DNA of 31,528 nt, from positions 1 to 31,528 of the forward strand of contig LDAQ01000091.1 of assembly GCA_001028025.1 (NCBI GenBank), in the 5' to 3' direction. Source of the stretch: Faecalicatena fissicatena (lineage in GTDB: Bacteria > Bacillota > Clostridia > Lachnospirales > Lachnospiraceae). The stretch's first letter is position 1; each line of letters begins with the position of its first letter. Made by a program: the position numbers and the translations under genes. The notes under the pieces were generated by a model. The model saw only the letters and a list, made by a program, of their open reading frames with translations. It did not search any database and was not told the origin of the DNA. Positions 1 through 8,414 of the stretch are shown here, piece by piece.

Positions 1-18
1 CGTTGCCTAAATCCCGAT

Positions 19-849
19 TTACTGGAAGACCTCTATATGATGTTTTACATTCTCATAAGTCCCCCGCACCATCGCTTCATTCAGCGCAAAGTAGTTATGC
101 TTTCCATCCGACCGCAGATATTCCTCCGCCCTCTTTACAAGGCTGTTGAAACTGGCTGTCGCAATATTTACCTTCACGATTCCAAGCGAGATTGCCTTTC
201 TAAAATCTCCATCCGTTATCCCGCTGCCTCCGTGGAGCACAAGTGGTACATTTGTCTTCTCATGAATTTCCTGCAGTACATCAAACGCAAGTTTGGGAGC
301 AGACGGGTAATTGCCGTGTGCATTTCCAATGGCAACTGCCAGTGCATCAATCCCCGTGCGCTCACAAAACAGCTTTGCATCCTCCGGATTGGTACAGCGG
401 ATCCCATGGTCGCAGCTGCCGTCCTCACTTCCGCCTACCAGTCCCAGTTCTGCTTCCACAGTGGCACCATACTGTCTGGCCGCTTTCACAACTTCCTGTG
501 TGCGTACTATATTTTCTTCAAAAGGATACGTGGAACTGTCAAACATGACTGACGTAAAGCCCAGTTCCAGCGCTTCTTCCACTGTATCCATGGTCAGTCC
601 GTGGTCCAGATGAACTGCAATATCCACCTTTGCCGCTTTGGCAGCATGCACCATCATCGGTCCCATCAGTTCAAGCGGAGAATGTTTCAGCCGGACCTCT
701 GCAATCTGCAGAATTATGGGTGTATCCAGCTCTTCCGCCGCCTGGACCGCACCTTTTACCATCTCCATATTGCCCACGCTGAATGCACCGACTCCTCTGT
801 TATTGTTTACCGCCTGTTCCATTAATGATTTCATCGTTACTAAGGACAT
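19..849 (-). CDS. iolJ: Class II ketose-bisphosphate aldolase, probably the inositol-pathway aldolase IolJ
   Basis: 276 aa. Predicted to split 2-deoxy-5-keto-D-gluconate 6-phosphate into dihydroxyacetone phosphate and malonate semialdehyde in the cytoplasm, the last carbon-splitting step of myo-inositol breakdown. Class II (zinc) features are visible: catalytic Asp82 next to zinc ligand His83 (HLDHG), Glu134, His178 in GNAHG, and His206 in LHGGSG. The length is normal for the family. The start at 849 is set by GGGAGGAG upstream of the ATG. It is the last visible gene of the operon that begins with iolC, 14 bp after the MFS gene. The fold is shared with fructose- and tagatose-bisphosphate aldolases; the IolJ call rests on the iolC/D/B context. 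Confidence 0.85.
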   Translation of the reverse strand: MSLVTMKSLMEQAVNNNRGVGAFSVGNMEMVKGAVQAAEELDTPIILQIAEVRLKHSPLELMGPMMVHAAKAAKVDIAVHLDHGLTMDTVEEALELGFTSVMFDSSTYPFEENIVRTQEVVKAARQYGATVEAELGLVGGSEDGSCDHGIRCTNPEDAKLFCERTGIDALAVAIGNAHGNYPSAPKLAFDVLQEIHEKTNVPLVLHGGSGITDGDFRKAISLGIVKVNIATASFNSLVKRAEEYLRSDGKHNYFALNEAMVRGTYENVKHHIEVFQ

Positions 850-863
850 TTTTTTGCTCCTCC

Positions 864-2117
864 CTATCTCTCTTGTTCCATTTCCAGCGCGCGTTTTCTG
901 CCCAACTGCCTGTTCAACAGCTGCAGGCAGATGAAGGCCACCACCGCAAACACCGTTCCAGCCGCAAATACCGCATACATTTCATAGCCTCTGCCGGTCA
1001 GAACTCCTGTAATGGCCGGGGCGGCAATCGTCGCAATGACAATGCCAAACATAACAAATCCATAGTTCTCACCGGAATGCTCAAGCCCAAATATGGAGCT
1101 TGTAAAGGACGGAAAGCTACCCATAATCCCGCCGTAGCATCCGTACATCAGGATAATTGCAGCTGTTACCGCATAGGAACGTGACACACACAGTACGGCC
1201 ATGGATGCCACGGATACTGCTAACACGCCTTTGATACATACCACTCTTCCCACCCGGTCAGCCAACGCAGGGAGTACAAGCCTTGTCCCGGCATTTACAA
1301 TGGATCCGATCATAACCGCACCTACCGCAATTGAGGACGGAATCCCCAGCTCTATCTGATGGGTCTGGGATACCGGCGATATCATAAAATAGGAGACCAG
1401 GCCGCACAGCATAGTGGCCAGCAGAAGATAAAAATCACGGGTCCGCATCATTTCTGAGGAACTATACTGTTTCTGCACTGCCGCTTTTCCCTGTGTCTTC
1501 AAAAGCTCTGCCTCCGCTTCCTGCCTCCATTTCTTATCCGGCGCAAAGAAAAAGATACTGCTCAGCAGCCAGGATAATGTAATTGCCGCTCCGATCACAA
1601 GAAATGTAAGCCTGGCGCCGCCCATTTCCAGCAGCTGTCTGCTGATGGGGGCGAGGAAAAAGCCGCACAGACCGTTTGCCGTCACAACAATCCCGGAGGC
1701 GAATCCGGTCCTTCCCGGGAACCATTTCTGTGCCGTGGATATAATGGTGATATAGAGCATGCCCTGCCCGAATCCCTGCATCACTCCATAGGTAAGATAG
1801 ATGGGAAGAGGCGACGGGACGATTAAGAATGCAGACAGTAAAATACCAGCCGCAAAGATTCCGCCTCCGATAAAAACAACCATCCGCGGACTTCGTTTAT
1901 CCTGAATGCGCCCACCCACAATGTTTCCGAACACGAATGTGCAAAGTGCAAGATAGAAACACATCGATGCCTGTCCCTGTGTCCACCCGGCCTGTTCCAT
2001 TACATAGGGCTGGTAGATGGACCAGACATGGGGGTACCCCGTAAAAAATATGGCAAAGGCGCCGGATATCATCATCAATCCTCTTTGTCTTTTCTGAGTT
2101 GTTGTTAATTTCATCAT
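864..2117 (-). CDS. MFS transporter, oxalate/formate-antiporter-like (OFA) type
   Basis: 417 aa with about 12 hydrophobic segments, so an inner-membrane secondary transporter. The N-terminal half resembles the OFA subgroup of the major facilitator superfamily, with motifs such as YPHVWSIYQPY and GFGQGMLY; a cytoplasmic charged loop near residues 195-225 separates the two six-helix halves. It lies between the alcohol dehydrogenase and the aldolase in the inositol operon, so it may import inositol or export an acid end product such as 3-hydroxypropionate; the sequence alone does not decide. OFA members classically carry small carboxylates, which favours acid export. A weak AAGGA lies upstream of the ATG at 2117; the next codon is also Met. 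Confidence 0.8.
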   Translation of the reverse strand: MMKLTTTQKRQRGLMMISGAFAIFFTGYPHVWSIYQPYVMEQAGWTQGQASMCFYLALCTFVFGNIVGGRIQDKRSPRMVVFIGGGIFAAGILLSAFLIVPSPLPIYLTYGVMQGFGQGMLYITIISTAQKWFPGRTGFASGIVVTANGLCGFFLAPISRQLLEMGGARLTFLVIGAAITLSWLLSSIFFFAPDKKWRQEAEAELLKTQGKAAVQKQYSSSEMMRTRDFYLLLATMLCGLVSYFMISPVSQTHQIELGIPSSIAVGAVMIGSIVNAGTRLVLPALADRVGRVVCIKGVLAVSVASMAVLCVSRSYAVTAAIILMYGCYGGIMGSFPSFTSSIFGLEHSGENYGFVMFGIVIATIAAPAITGVLTGRGYEMYAVFAAGTVFAVVAFICLQLLNRQLGRKRALEMEQER

Positions 2118-2234
2118 TCTTCTCTCTTATTCCTTTTTCTGTCAGGCCGTCCTTCTGCATCCGGTGCCGGTGCTGCCGGAAATTCCCGGCAGCGCCGCCG
2201 TACAATCGTTCACAGCCCTAATTACAGGGATACA

Positions 2235-3386
2235 TTACCAGAGGTTCCTGTACAGCTGTTCGATATCCGCCTGACTGATCTCACGCCTTGTGTTCTGCGG
2301 GCTTCCGCTGTCCATTGCATCAAAGGCCATTTTTTCAATTACATCAAAGAATGCCTGCTTCTCAATTCCAAACTCTGCAAGCGTTGGTGTCTCCAATTCC
2401 TCTGTCAGCCTCACTGCTGCTGCCAGGAATATTTCTGCCGCTTCTTTTTCTGAATCCTCTAAAGATGCGGCGCCAATTGCCCTGCCCAGTTCTGCGAATC
2501 TGTCATATGCACCTTCCAGCGCATAACTTAAACATACCTTGATCAGCATGGCGTTGGAAAGACCGTGTGCTACATGGAACAATGCGCCTATGGGACGGCT
2601 CATTCCATGTATCAGTGTTACCGATGCATTGTTAAAGGCAATCCCCGCCTCCAGGGCCGCCACTGACATTTCCACTCTGGCTTCCTCATTTTTCCCGTCA
2701 TGATATGCCGCCGGCAGATAACTGAAGATTCGTTTTACGGCGGATAGTGCAAATGTATCCGATAATGTCTGGGCTTTTCTGGAAGTATAAGCCTCCACAG
2801 CGTGACACAGTGCATCCAGTCCCGTTGCTGCCGTGATCTTTGGCGGCGCTGTCATGGTAAACTGCGGATCAATAACTGCCAGATCCGGCATCAGTACTTT
2901 GCCCTTTAAAAGCATTTTAATGTCTTTTTTTGTATCTGTTATAATTGTAAACTGTGTCGCTTCTGACCCGGTTCCTGCTGTGGTGGGTATTGCTGCCATG
3001 GGCGGCATCTCTGCGTCTATTATTTTCCCCATGTAATCAGAGATATTTCCACCGTTCACTGCCAGGGATCCGATCGCCTTCATGGAATCGATCGGACTTC
3101 CCCCGCCCAGGGCAATTAGGAAATCACAACCTGCTTCCCGGTACTGCTTTACACCATTTTCAATCATCGTATCCGTAGGTTCCCCTGTGATTTCTGAATA
3201 AACTATATATTCGATCCCCTGGTTTTTCAGTGCATTTTCAACCTTCGCACAGTTTCCAAGTTCAATCATTACTTTATCCGTTACCAGCATTGCTTTCTTT
3301 CCAAACTGCCCAAGCGTGGCCTCTGCCATATCAAGAGCTCCTGCTCCTGTTACCATCTGTCCCGGTACAATAAATTCTCTTCCCAT
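2235..3386 (-). CDS. Iron-containing alcohol dehydrogenase (group III), possible malonate-semialdehyde reductase
   Basis: 383 aa, normal length for Fe-ADHs. GGGSPID (94-100) and PTTAGTGSE (135-142) form the NAD(P) binding region, and the four metal ligands Asp191, His195, His260 and His274 are all present, so the enzyme should be active. A clear AAGGAG lies before the ATG at 3386. It sits inside the inositol operon between iolB and the transporter. No iolA-type dehydrogenase is visible, so I infer it may reduce malonate semialdehyde from IolJ to 3-hydroxypropionate and regenerate NAD. Other small aldehydes or alcohols are possible substrates; the family is too broad to assign one. Confidence 0.85.
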   Translation of the reverse strand: MGREFIVPGQMVTGAGALDMAEATLGQFGKKAMLVTDKVMIELGNCAKVENALKNQGIEYIVYSEITGEPTDTMIENGVKQYREAGCDFLIALGGGSPIDSMKAIGSLAVNGGNISDYMGKIIDAEMPPMAAIPTTAGTGSEATQFTIITDTKKDIKMLLKGKVLMPDLAVIDPQFTMTAPPKITAATGLDALCHAVEAYTSRKAQTLSDTFALSAVKRIFSYLPAAYHDGKNEEARVEMSVAALEAGIAFNNASVTLIHGMSRPIGALFHVAHGLSNAMLIKVCLSYALEGAYDRFAELGRAIGAASLEDSEKEAAEIFLAAAVRLTEELETPTLAEFGIEKQAFFDVIEKMAFDAMDSGSPQNTRREISQADIEQLYRNLW

Positions 3387-3412
3387 TTTTCCTTCTCCTT
3401 ATATACTAGATT

Positions 3413-4198
3413 TTAGAATTCGGCATCGTGAAGCCAGGTATATCTTTCATCTTCACAGCGGTCTGTCTGCAGCCACGGATTGCCCTCCAGATGGCGGATC
3501 ATCCAGCAGGTATACATCTGGAAGCCCGGGGCTGCTGCCTGTGGATGCAGTTCGCCTCCCGGTATGGCAGAAAAGCTGTTGTTGACACTTTTAAATACCT
3601 GATCCCCTACAAAGCTGGCTCCAAATCCCTCCGGTCTGTCAAACTTAAAAAGATATGTTTCCGGCTGCGGATGCCTGTGCGGAAGATAACCGGACCAGTT
3701 TCCCCGGTCATTCAGCACTTCTCCCAGCACCATGTTGGATTTTGGAGAAATTTCATGATCAAAAATGGTGTTTACTCTGCGTTTCGCCACATTTCCGAAC
3801 TTGCCCTGGCAGGAATAGTTCCACGGGGCATCCTTGGGACTATAAAGACGGGCTGGAAATTCTCTGTTGTTTTTTGTACACTGCACAAGAATCTCTGAGG
3901 CTTCTGCCGCCTCCACTTCCACTGCTGTGTCTTTGCAGACATGCACGCACCAGGGCCCCTCTGTAAAGACATCTTTTCTGCTGACTGTTTCCTGCCTTTG
4001 TTCCCATCTACAGGTGATTTTCCCTGACAACAAAAGCACTGCCGTCTCTTCCCCTGCCCGGAAAAATTTTCTGGTCTCGCCCGCTGCCATGTGGTACACG
4101 CGAATGTCCATCATCATATCTTTATACTCGTTATCATAGGTTGTAAGAATCATCTCTCCATTTTTATCAAACTCCGGATATCCAAATACGCTGCTCAT
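3413..4198 (-). CDS. iolB: 5-deoxy-glucuronate isomerase
   Basis: 261 aa, close to the roughly 270 aa of Bacillus IolB. It isomerises 5-deoxy-D-glucuronate to 2-deoxy-5-keto-D-gluconate, the step between IolD and IolC. It is a bicupin; the metal-binding cluster HRHPQPE (174-180) and His218 are present. The start at 4198 (MSSVFGY) is chosen over a longer reading because AAGGAGG lies directly upstream; the upstream residues overlap the end of iolD. It lies 22 bp after iolD in the same operon. Confidence 0.92.
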   Translation of the reverse strand: MSSVFGYPEFDKNGEMILTTYDNEYKDMMMDIRVYHMAAGETRKFFRAGEETAVLLLSGKITCRWEQRQETVSRKDVFTEGPWCVHVCKDTAVEVEAAEASEILVQCTKNNREFPARLYSPKDAPWNYSCQGKFGNVAKRRVNTIFDHEISPKSNMVLGEVLNDRGNWSGYLPHRHPQPETYLFKFDRPEGFGASFVGDQVFKSVNNSFSAIPGGELHPQAAAPGFQMYTCWMIRHLEGNPWLQTDRCEDERYTWLHDAEF

Positions 4199-4220
4199 GC
4201 TGAATCCTCCTTTTTTACAA

Positions 4221-6152
4221 TCAATAGTTTCTCGCTGCGTTTCTGCCTTCCAGCACGCCTTCACACGCTTTTCTTACAGATTCTTTCTCAGAAGTTGTGG
4301 CAATTCCTACGTTCCACCAGGATTCATATCCGTCCGTCATAGTTTTCGGAATGACCTTCAGGTCGAACAGGCAGGCAATGTTCTGTTTCTTTGCGTCCTC
4401 AAGAGCCTTCTCCAGTTCTCCGATTGTTCTGCATGTATATGTTTTTAGTCCATAGCCTTCTCCGATTTTTGCATAGTCTACCGGGATCAGATCTCCGCAT
4501 GGCTTCCTGCCGTCTGTATAACGGAATTCGGTTGCCAGGCTGCCGATTCCGTGGTTCATTTCCAGATTGTTGATACAGCCAAAGCCGCAGTTGTCAAATA
4601 TCAGGATGTTTACCTTTTTCTGTTCCTGCATAATCGTCATGATTTCACTGTGCAGCATCTGGAAGCTGGAATCGCCCACTACGCAGTATACTTCGTTGTC
4701 CGGCTCCGCAAATTTTACGCCCAGCGTGGCCGCCACCTCGTATCCCATGCAGGAATAGCCATACTCTGCATGATAGCCGCCTCTTTTGTCCGTGGTCCAC
4801 ATTCTCTGCATACAGCTTGGAAGGGAACCGCCTGCCGTAATGATTGTCGCATCCTGATCAATGACTCTGCGGATCGCCGCAAGAGCCGCCGTCTGGGTAA
4901 TCTTTCCGTTCGTAAGCCGGACAAATTCAGGAACCGTTCTTGGATCTCTGGCCTGAATCATAGGCTCAAAATCATCCCCTGTGTATTCGATTCCTGCAAG
5001 ACGTACCATCTCTTCATCCCAGATGCGTTTTGCTTCTTCGATTTCACCGTTGTAAGAGGATACATATCCTTTTGCCCTTAATTTTTCTGCCAGCGCCTCT
5101 ACTGTTGCTTTGGCATCTCCCACTGCTTTTACTGCGTCCATTTTATATGCATGAAAACGGCAGTTGTTAATCGTAACAAACTGCGCTTCTTCATTTTTAA
5201 ACAACCACTTCGAGCTTGTTGTAAAGTCTGACAATCTGGAGCCGATGGCAATCACCACATCCGCATCCCTTGCGATTACATTGGAAGCATAAGTACCGGT
5301 CACTCCAATACCGCCCAGACAGTAGGGATGGCTGGATCTGCACGCACTCTTACCTGCCTGGCTTTCTCCGAATGGAATCCGGAATTCTTCGCAGAACTGT
5401 TCAACCGTCCCGCCGGCCTCGGAGTAGCGTACACCACCGCCTACAATCACAAGCGGCTTCTCTGCGTTTGCAATAATCCCGGCTATGTCGTCCAGTTCAT
5501 CTTCCACCGCTGCCGGCCTGGTGATTCTGTGCACCCGCTTTTTGAAGAAATATTCCGGGAAATCAAAGGACTCCCCTTCTACATCCTGGCACAGTCCGAT
5601 ACAGCATGCACCTGTCTCTGCCGGATCTGTCAAAACTCTCATGGCATTGATCAGGGCCGTCATGATCATCTCCGGACGAGTAATTCTGTCCCAATACTTG
5701 CAGACCGGTTTGAACGCATCGTTTGTCGTTATTGCCAGGCTGCTGCTCTGCTCTAACTGCTGCAGCACCGGATCCGGCTGCCTGGATGCAAAAGTGTCTG
5801 CCGGGAATACAAGCAGCGGTATATTATTTACGGTTGCTGTGGCACAGGCCGTCACCATGTTGGCTGCTCCCGGTCCGACGGAAGATGCACAGGGTATGAT
5901 TTTTCTGCGGTTATTCTGCTTGGCAAATGCAATGGCCGTGTGGCACATTCCCTGTTCATTCCTCCCCTGCATCACCCGCAGACTGCCCGGATTGCTGTCC
6001 AGTGCTTCGCCCAGTCCTACTGCAATCCCATGTCCGAAGATGGTAAAGAATCCTTCTACAAACTTTGTTTCCACACCATCCATGCACACATACTGCTGAT
6101 CCAGAAATCTTACAATTGCCTGTGCTGTCGTCATTCTTACTGTTTTATTCAT
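4221..6152 (-). CDS. iolD: 3D-(3,5/4)-trihydroxycyclohexane-1,2-dione acylhydrolase (decyclising), TPP-dependent
   Basis: 643 aa, the usual length for IolD. It opens the inositol-derived ring to give 5-deoxy-glucuronate. The three-domain thiamine-diphosphate layout is visible: an N-terminal Pyr domain with the GHGIAVGLGEAL segment, a central Rossmann-like domain, and a C-terminal PP domain with VVGDSSFQM followed by the IFDNCGFG loop that binds Mg-ThDP. The start at 6152 (MNKTVRM) is preferred to 6200 because AAAGGAG lies just before it. It follows iolC by about 60 bp and precedes iolB. IolD is quite specific to inositol catabolism, so it anchors the pathway assignment. Confidence 0.95.
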   Translation of the reverse strand: MNKTVRMTTAQAIVRFLDQQYVCMDGVETKFVEGFFTIFGHGIAVGLGEALDSNPGSLRVMQGRNEQGMCHTAIAFAKQNNRRKIIPCASSVGPGAANMVTACATATVNNIPLLVFPADTFASRQPDPVLQQLEQSSSLAITTNDAFKPVCKYWDRITRPEMIMTALINAMRVLTDPAETGACCIGLCQDVEGESFDFPEYFFKKRVHRITRPAAVEDELDDIAGIIANAEKPLVIVGGGVRYSEAGGTVEQFCEEFRIPFGESQAGKSACRSSHPYCLGGIGVTGTYASNVIARDADVVIAIGSRLSDFTTSSKWLFKNEEAQFVTINNCRFHAYKMDAVKAVGDAKATVEALAEKLRAKGYVSSYNGEIEEAKRIWDEEMVRLAGIEYTGDDFEPMIQARDPRTVPEFVRLTNGKITQTAALAAIRRVIDQDATIITAGGSLPSCMQRMWTTDKRGGYHAEYGYSCMGYEVAATLGVKFAEPDNEVYCVVGDSSFQMLHSEIMTIMQEQKKVNILIFDNCGFGCINNLEMNHGIGSLATEFRYTDGRKPCGDLIPVDYAKIGEGYGLKTYTCRTIGELEKALEDAKKQNIACLFDLKVIPKTMTDGYESWWNVGIATTSEKESVRKACEGVLEGRNAARNY

Positions 6153-6214
6153 AACGCTCTTTTCTCCTTTTCTACTCTGCAATCGCTTCGTCACGCTCAC
6201 TCTGCCGCGCCGTC

Positions 6215-7249
6215 CTATACTCTGGCGATCATCTCGCCGAACTGTTCTTTTTCCTCTTTGATAAAGGCATGAATCGCGTCCGGTCCGGGAAGTGAGTCTG
6301 AGCAGTTATTGCTCCTGACCATCATGGACGCCTCTGCAGATCCGAATTCCAGACAGTCTATAATATCCCAGCCCTGGTACAGTCCGTATAAGAAACCAGA
6401 ACCGTATCCGTCTCCTCCGCCAAATCCTTTTCTGGCTTCCACCGGAAACGGTTTGATGCTGAAACTCTGTCCATCGTCCGTATAGGCCGTAGAGCCTTTC
6501 ATGCCATGCTTGATCACAACAATTCTGGCTCCGCAGGTCTGCCAGTATGCGGAGCTCTCCGCATCTGTCATGCCCGGCTGAATCAGCTTTTCTGTCAGGT
6601 CGAATTCCTCTCTGGAACCCATGATGATGTCTGCTTCCTTTGCTACTATGGAATAGTAGATTGAAATCTCATCACTGTTCTTCCAGTTGTATTCTCTATA
6701 GTCGATATCAAAAATGATTCTTGTACCGTTCTTCTTTGCCAGCAGGACTGCTTTGATTGCCGCCTCTCTGGATGGGCTTTCAGCCAGTGCCGTGCCGGAG
6801 ATCAGGATGGCCTTTGTATTTTTTATGTATGTTTCATCAATATCATCTACGTGGAGCTGCAGATCCGCGATACAGTTACGGTACATTAGAATACTGCTTT
6901 CCTTCGATGAGAGCATCTCGGTAAATGTCAGTCCCAGCTTTTCGCCGTTTGTGCATCTGGTAATGTGGGAGGTATCGATTCCCTGTTCGTTAAAATAGTC
7001 GACTACATAATCACCGAACTGATCATCGGATACCTTGCCGAGAAATCCCGCCTTCAGGCCGTGACGGGTAACACCGACTGCAATGTTGGCCGGAGAGCCG
7101 CCCACGAACTTCTCAAACATATGTACATTCTTCAGAGGTTTAAACTCCTCTTTTACCTGCTCGTTGTATGCAGGGTTAAAATCAATTGCTACACGTCCAA
7201 GCAGGACAAGGTCCATTGGTCTTGATTCATCAAATTCGATATACTTCAT
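6215..7249 (-). CDS. iolC: 5-dehydro-2-deoxygluconokinase
   Basis: 344 aa PfkB-family sugar kinase that phosphorylates 2-deoxy-5-keto-D-gluconate on O6 before the aldolase step. The N-terminal substrate motif GGSPANIAVG (50-59) and the C-terminal signature GGGDGYGSG with catalytic Asp280 are present. Two starts are possible; the one at 7249 (MKYIEF) is chosen because GGAGG lies 8 bases upstream, whereas the ATG at 7264 has no ribosome binding site. It is the first gene of the operon, directly behind the promoter at 7324-7352. The IolC call rather than another PfkB kinase rests on adjacent iolD and iolB. Confidence 0.93.
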   Translation of the reverse strand: MKYIEFDESRPMDLVLLGRVAIDFNPAYNEQVKEEFKPLKNVHMFEKFVGGSPANIAVGVTRHGLKAGFLGKVSDDQFGDYVVDYFNEQGIDTSHITRCTNGEKLGLTFTEMLSSKESSILMYRNCIADLQLHVDDIDETYIKNTKAILISGTALAESPSREAAIKAVLLAKKNGTRIIFDIDYREYNWKNSDEISIYYSIVAKEADIIMGSREEFDLTEKLIQPGMTDAESSAYWQTCGARIVVIKHGMKGSTAYTDDGQSFSIKPFPVEARKGFGGGDGYGSGFLYGLYQGWDIIDCLEFGSAEASMMVRSNNCSDSLPGPDAIHAFIKEEKEQFGEMIARV

Positions 7250-7288
7250 GTTCTCTTCCTCCATTTTTTAATGATTGGCTGCTTCTTT

Positions 7289-7457
7289 TTTGCGTGTCCA
7301 TTTTCCTTTTCCTTCGTGCTTTTATATTAGCACGCCAAATATTTGCGTGCAAGTTATTTTAACACACTTTTGCTTTTTCTACTTTTTGCATAATTTTAAA
7401 GAGGTTTTTTTGATATGCTCTCATTCCAGGACCTTAATCGCACGCTTTGCACGCAAA
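7289..7457. promoter_or_regulatory. Repeated operator-like motif (TTTGCGTGCAAA type) around the iolC promoter
   Basis: A GCACGC/GCGTGC inverted repeat (7330-7335 and 7345-7350) spans the promoter. The half-site sequence recurs: TTTGCGTGCAAG at 7342-7353, its reverse complement in TTTGCACGCAAA at 7446-7457, and a partial copy TTTGCGTGTCCA at 7289-7300. A short hairpin CGTGC/GCACG lies at 7315-7334. Three copies of one near-palindrome around a single promoter suggest binding of a repressor, presumably the inositol regulator. No regulator gene lies next to it. Confidence 0.5.
7324..7352 (-). promoter_or_regulatory. Promoter of the inositol operon
   Basis: Read on the minus strand, TTGCAC (7347-7352) and TAATAT (7324-7329) are separated by 17 bp, a sigma-A type promoter. 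It is about 75 bp upstream of iolC. It overlaps the inverted repeat described at 7330-7350, so a bound repressor would cover it. Confidence 0.6.
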
Positions 7458-7469
7458 GTTATTAAAAGG

Positions 7470-7802
7470 CAAAACTTTGGTACAAGGAATGAATCCCTGG
7501 AAAAGAGCACCAAAACAGAATTCCTTGGCACCGATACCAGTTATGTTGTATCCAGCGGATATATTTATCCCATTTTCGGGGCGTTCCGCAGCCTGTTGAA
7601 ATATGATGTAATCAATCAGGAGGTTTCCCGCCTGTTTGATCCTCTTGAAGTGTGGAATGAAGTAGGGGTAAGTATTGTGCAAAATACATTTGAAACTTAC
7701 ACAAACCCGCAGTTAGCGGGCAAAGATAAACAGCTGTGGCTGTCAAATTACAGAATTGTGGAAACACAGAGTTTGAGAAAACTTTTAAGTGAAGCACGAT
7801 GA
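7470..7802 (+). pseudogene. Unrecognised ORF without a start, probable 3' gene fragment
   Basis: An open frame divergent to iolC encodes about 110 residues of ordinary-looking protein (from about RQNFGTRNESLEK to KLLSEAR) and ends at a TAA at 7800-7802. No ATG, GTG or TTG with a ribosome binding site begins this frame; the one ATG near 7488 is in another frame. The 5' part runs into the iolC regulatory region. It does not overlap another gene and the composition looks coding, so I read it as the C-terminal remnant of a deleted gene. I do not recognise the family. Confidence 0.35.
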
Positions 7803-7916
7803 TTCATGTATGACTGTATGAAGGATAATTTTTGTACCGGTATAATCAGACTGCTGTCCTCGTCTTATTGCTCAACAGGGTAATATGACGGGAACAGCAA
7901 ATGACCATGCAAATAT

Positions 7917-8396
7917 TTAGCCCAGTACTCTGGCTGACAATTCTTTTACTAAAAACTGCCTGATATATAAATTATTTTCTTCATTCAGCGTTGGCATAAA
8001 TGCCATATATCTACATTTCTGAAAGCTCTCTCCGTCCAGGCTGAAGGAATAGCCAGTCACACATTTTGGATTGCAGTCCTCCGGATTGATCAGTCTCTTG
8101 CAAACAGACGATTTCCGGATGTCTTTTTTCATCTTTTCGGGCAGATCATTAAGAAAGTCCGCATACTTTCCGAGATTCTCCGGATAAATACGTAGTTTCA
8201 CTCCGGTTTTTCTGAATACAAAAGTTGCCAGTGTCTTTTTTGTATCACAGAAAACATAAGAAACAACAGGTCCGCTCTTGGCTGATTTTATATCACATTT
8301 ACAATTATTCTGCGTCAGATAATCATTTAATTCCTTTACAAATTCCTGATTTTTACTGTCAACACTTGCAAGAAATAAATCAAATTTTTCATCCAT
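7917..8396 (-). CDS. Hypothetical Cys-rich protein linked to the AraC regulator
   Basis: 159 aa, no signal peptide or membrane segment. The C-terminal third carries Cys99, Cys108, Cys112 and Cys128 in a pattern (VCKRLINPEDCNPKC...KCRY) that could hold a metal; Cys32 and Cys34 form a further CKC pair. The start has AAAGGAG upstream. It lies 18 bp after the AraC/GyrI gene and is almost certainly co-transcribed with it, which suggests a role in the same response. I recognise it only as a small protein type seen in clostridia and assign no function. Confidence 0.6.
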   Translation of the reverse strand: MDEKFDLFLASVDSKNQEFVKELNDYLTQNNCKCDIKSAKSGPVVSYVFCDTKKTLATFVFRKTGVKLRIYPENLGKYADFLNDLPEKMKKDIRKSSVCKRLINPEDCNPKCVTGYSFSLDGESFQKCRYMAFMPTLNEENNLYIRQFLVKELSARVLG

Positions 8397-8414
8397 ATTA
8401 TATATACTCTCCTT

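Noticed and set aside
37..552. Long plus-strand open frames opposite the iolJ, MFS, ADH and iolD genes
   Set aside because: They are antisense shadows: no ribosome binding sites, no family features, and the minus-strand genes show complete catalytic motifs.
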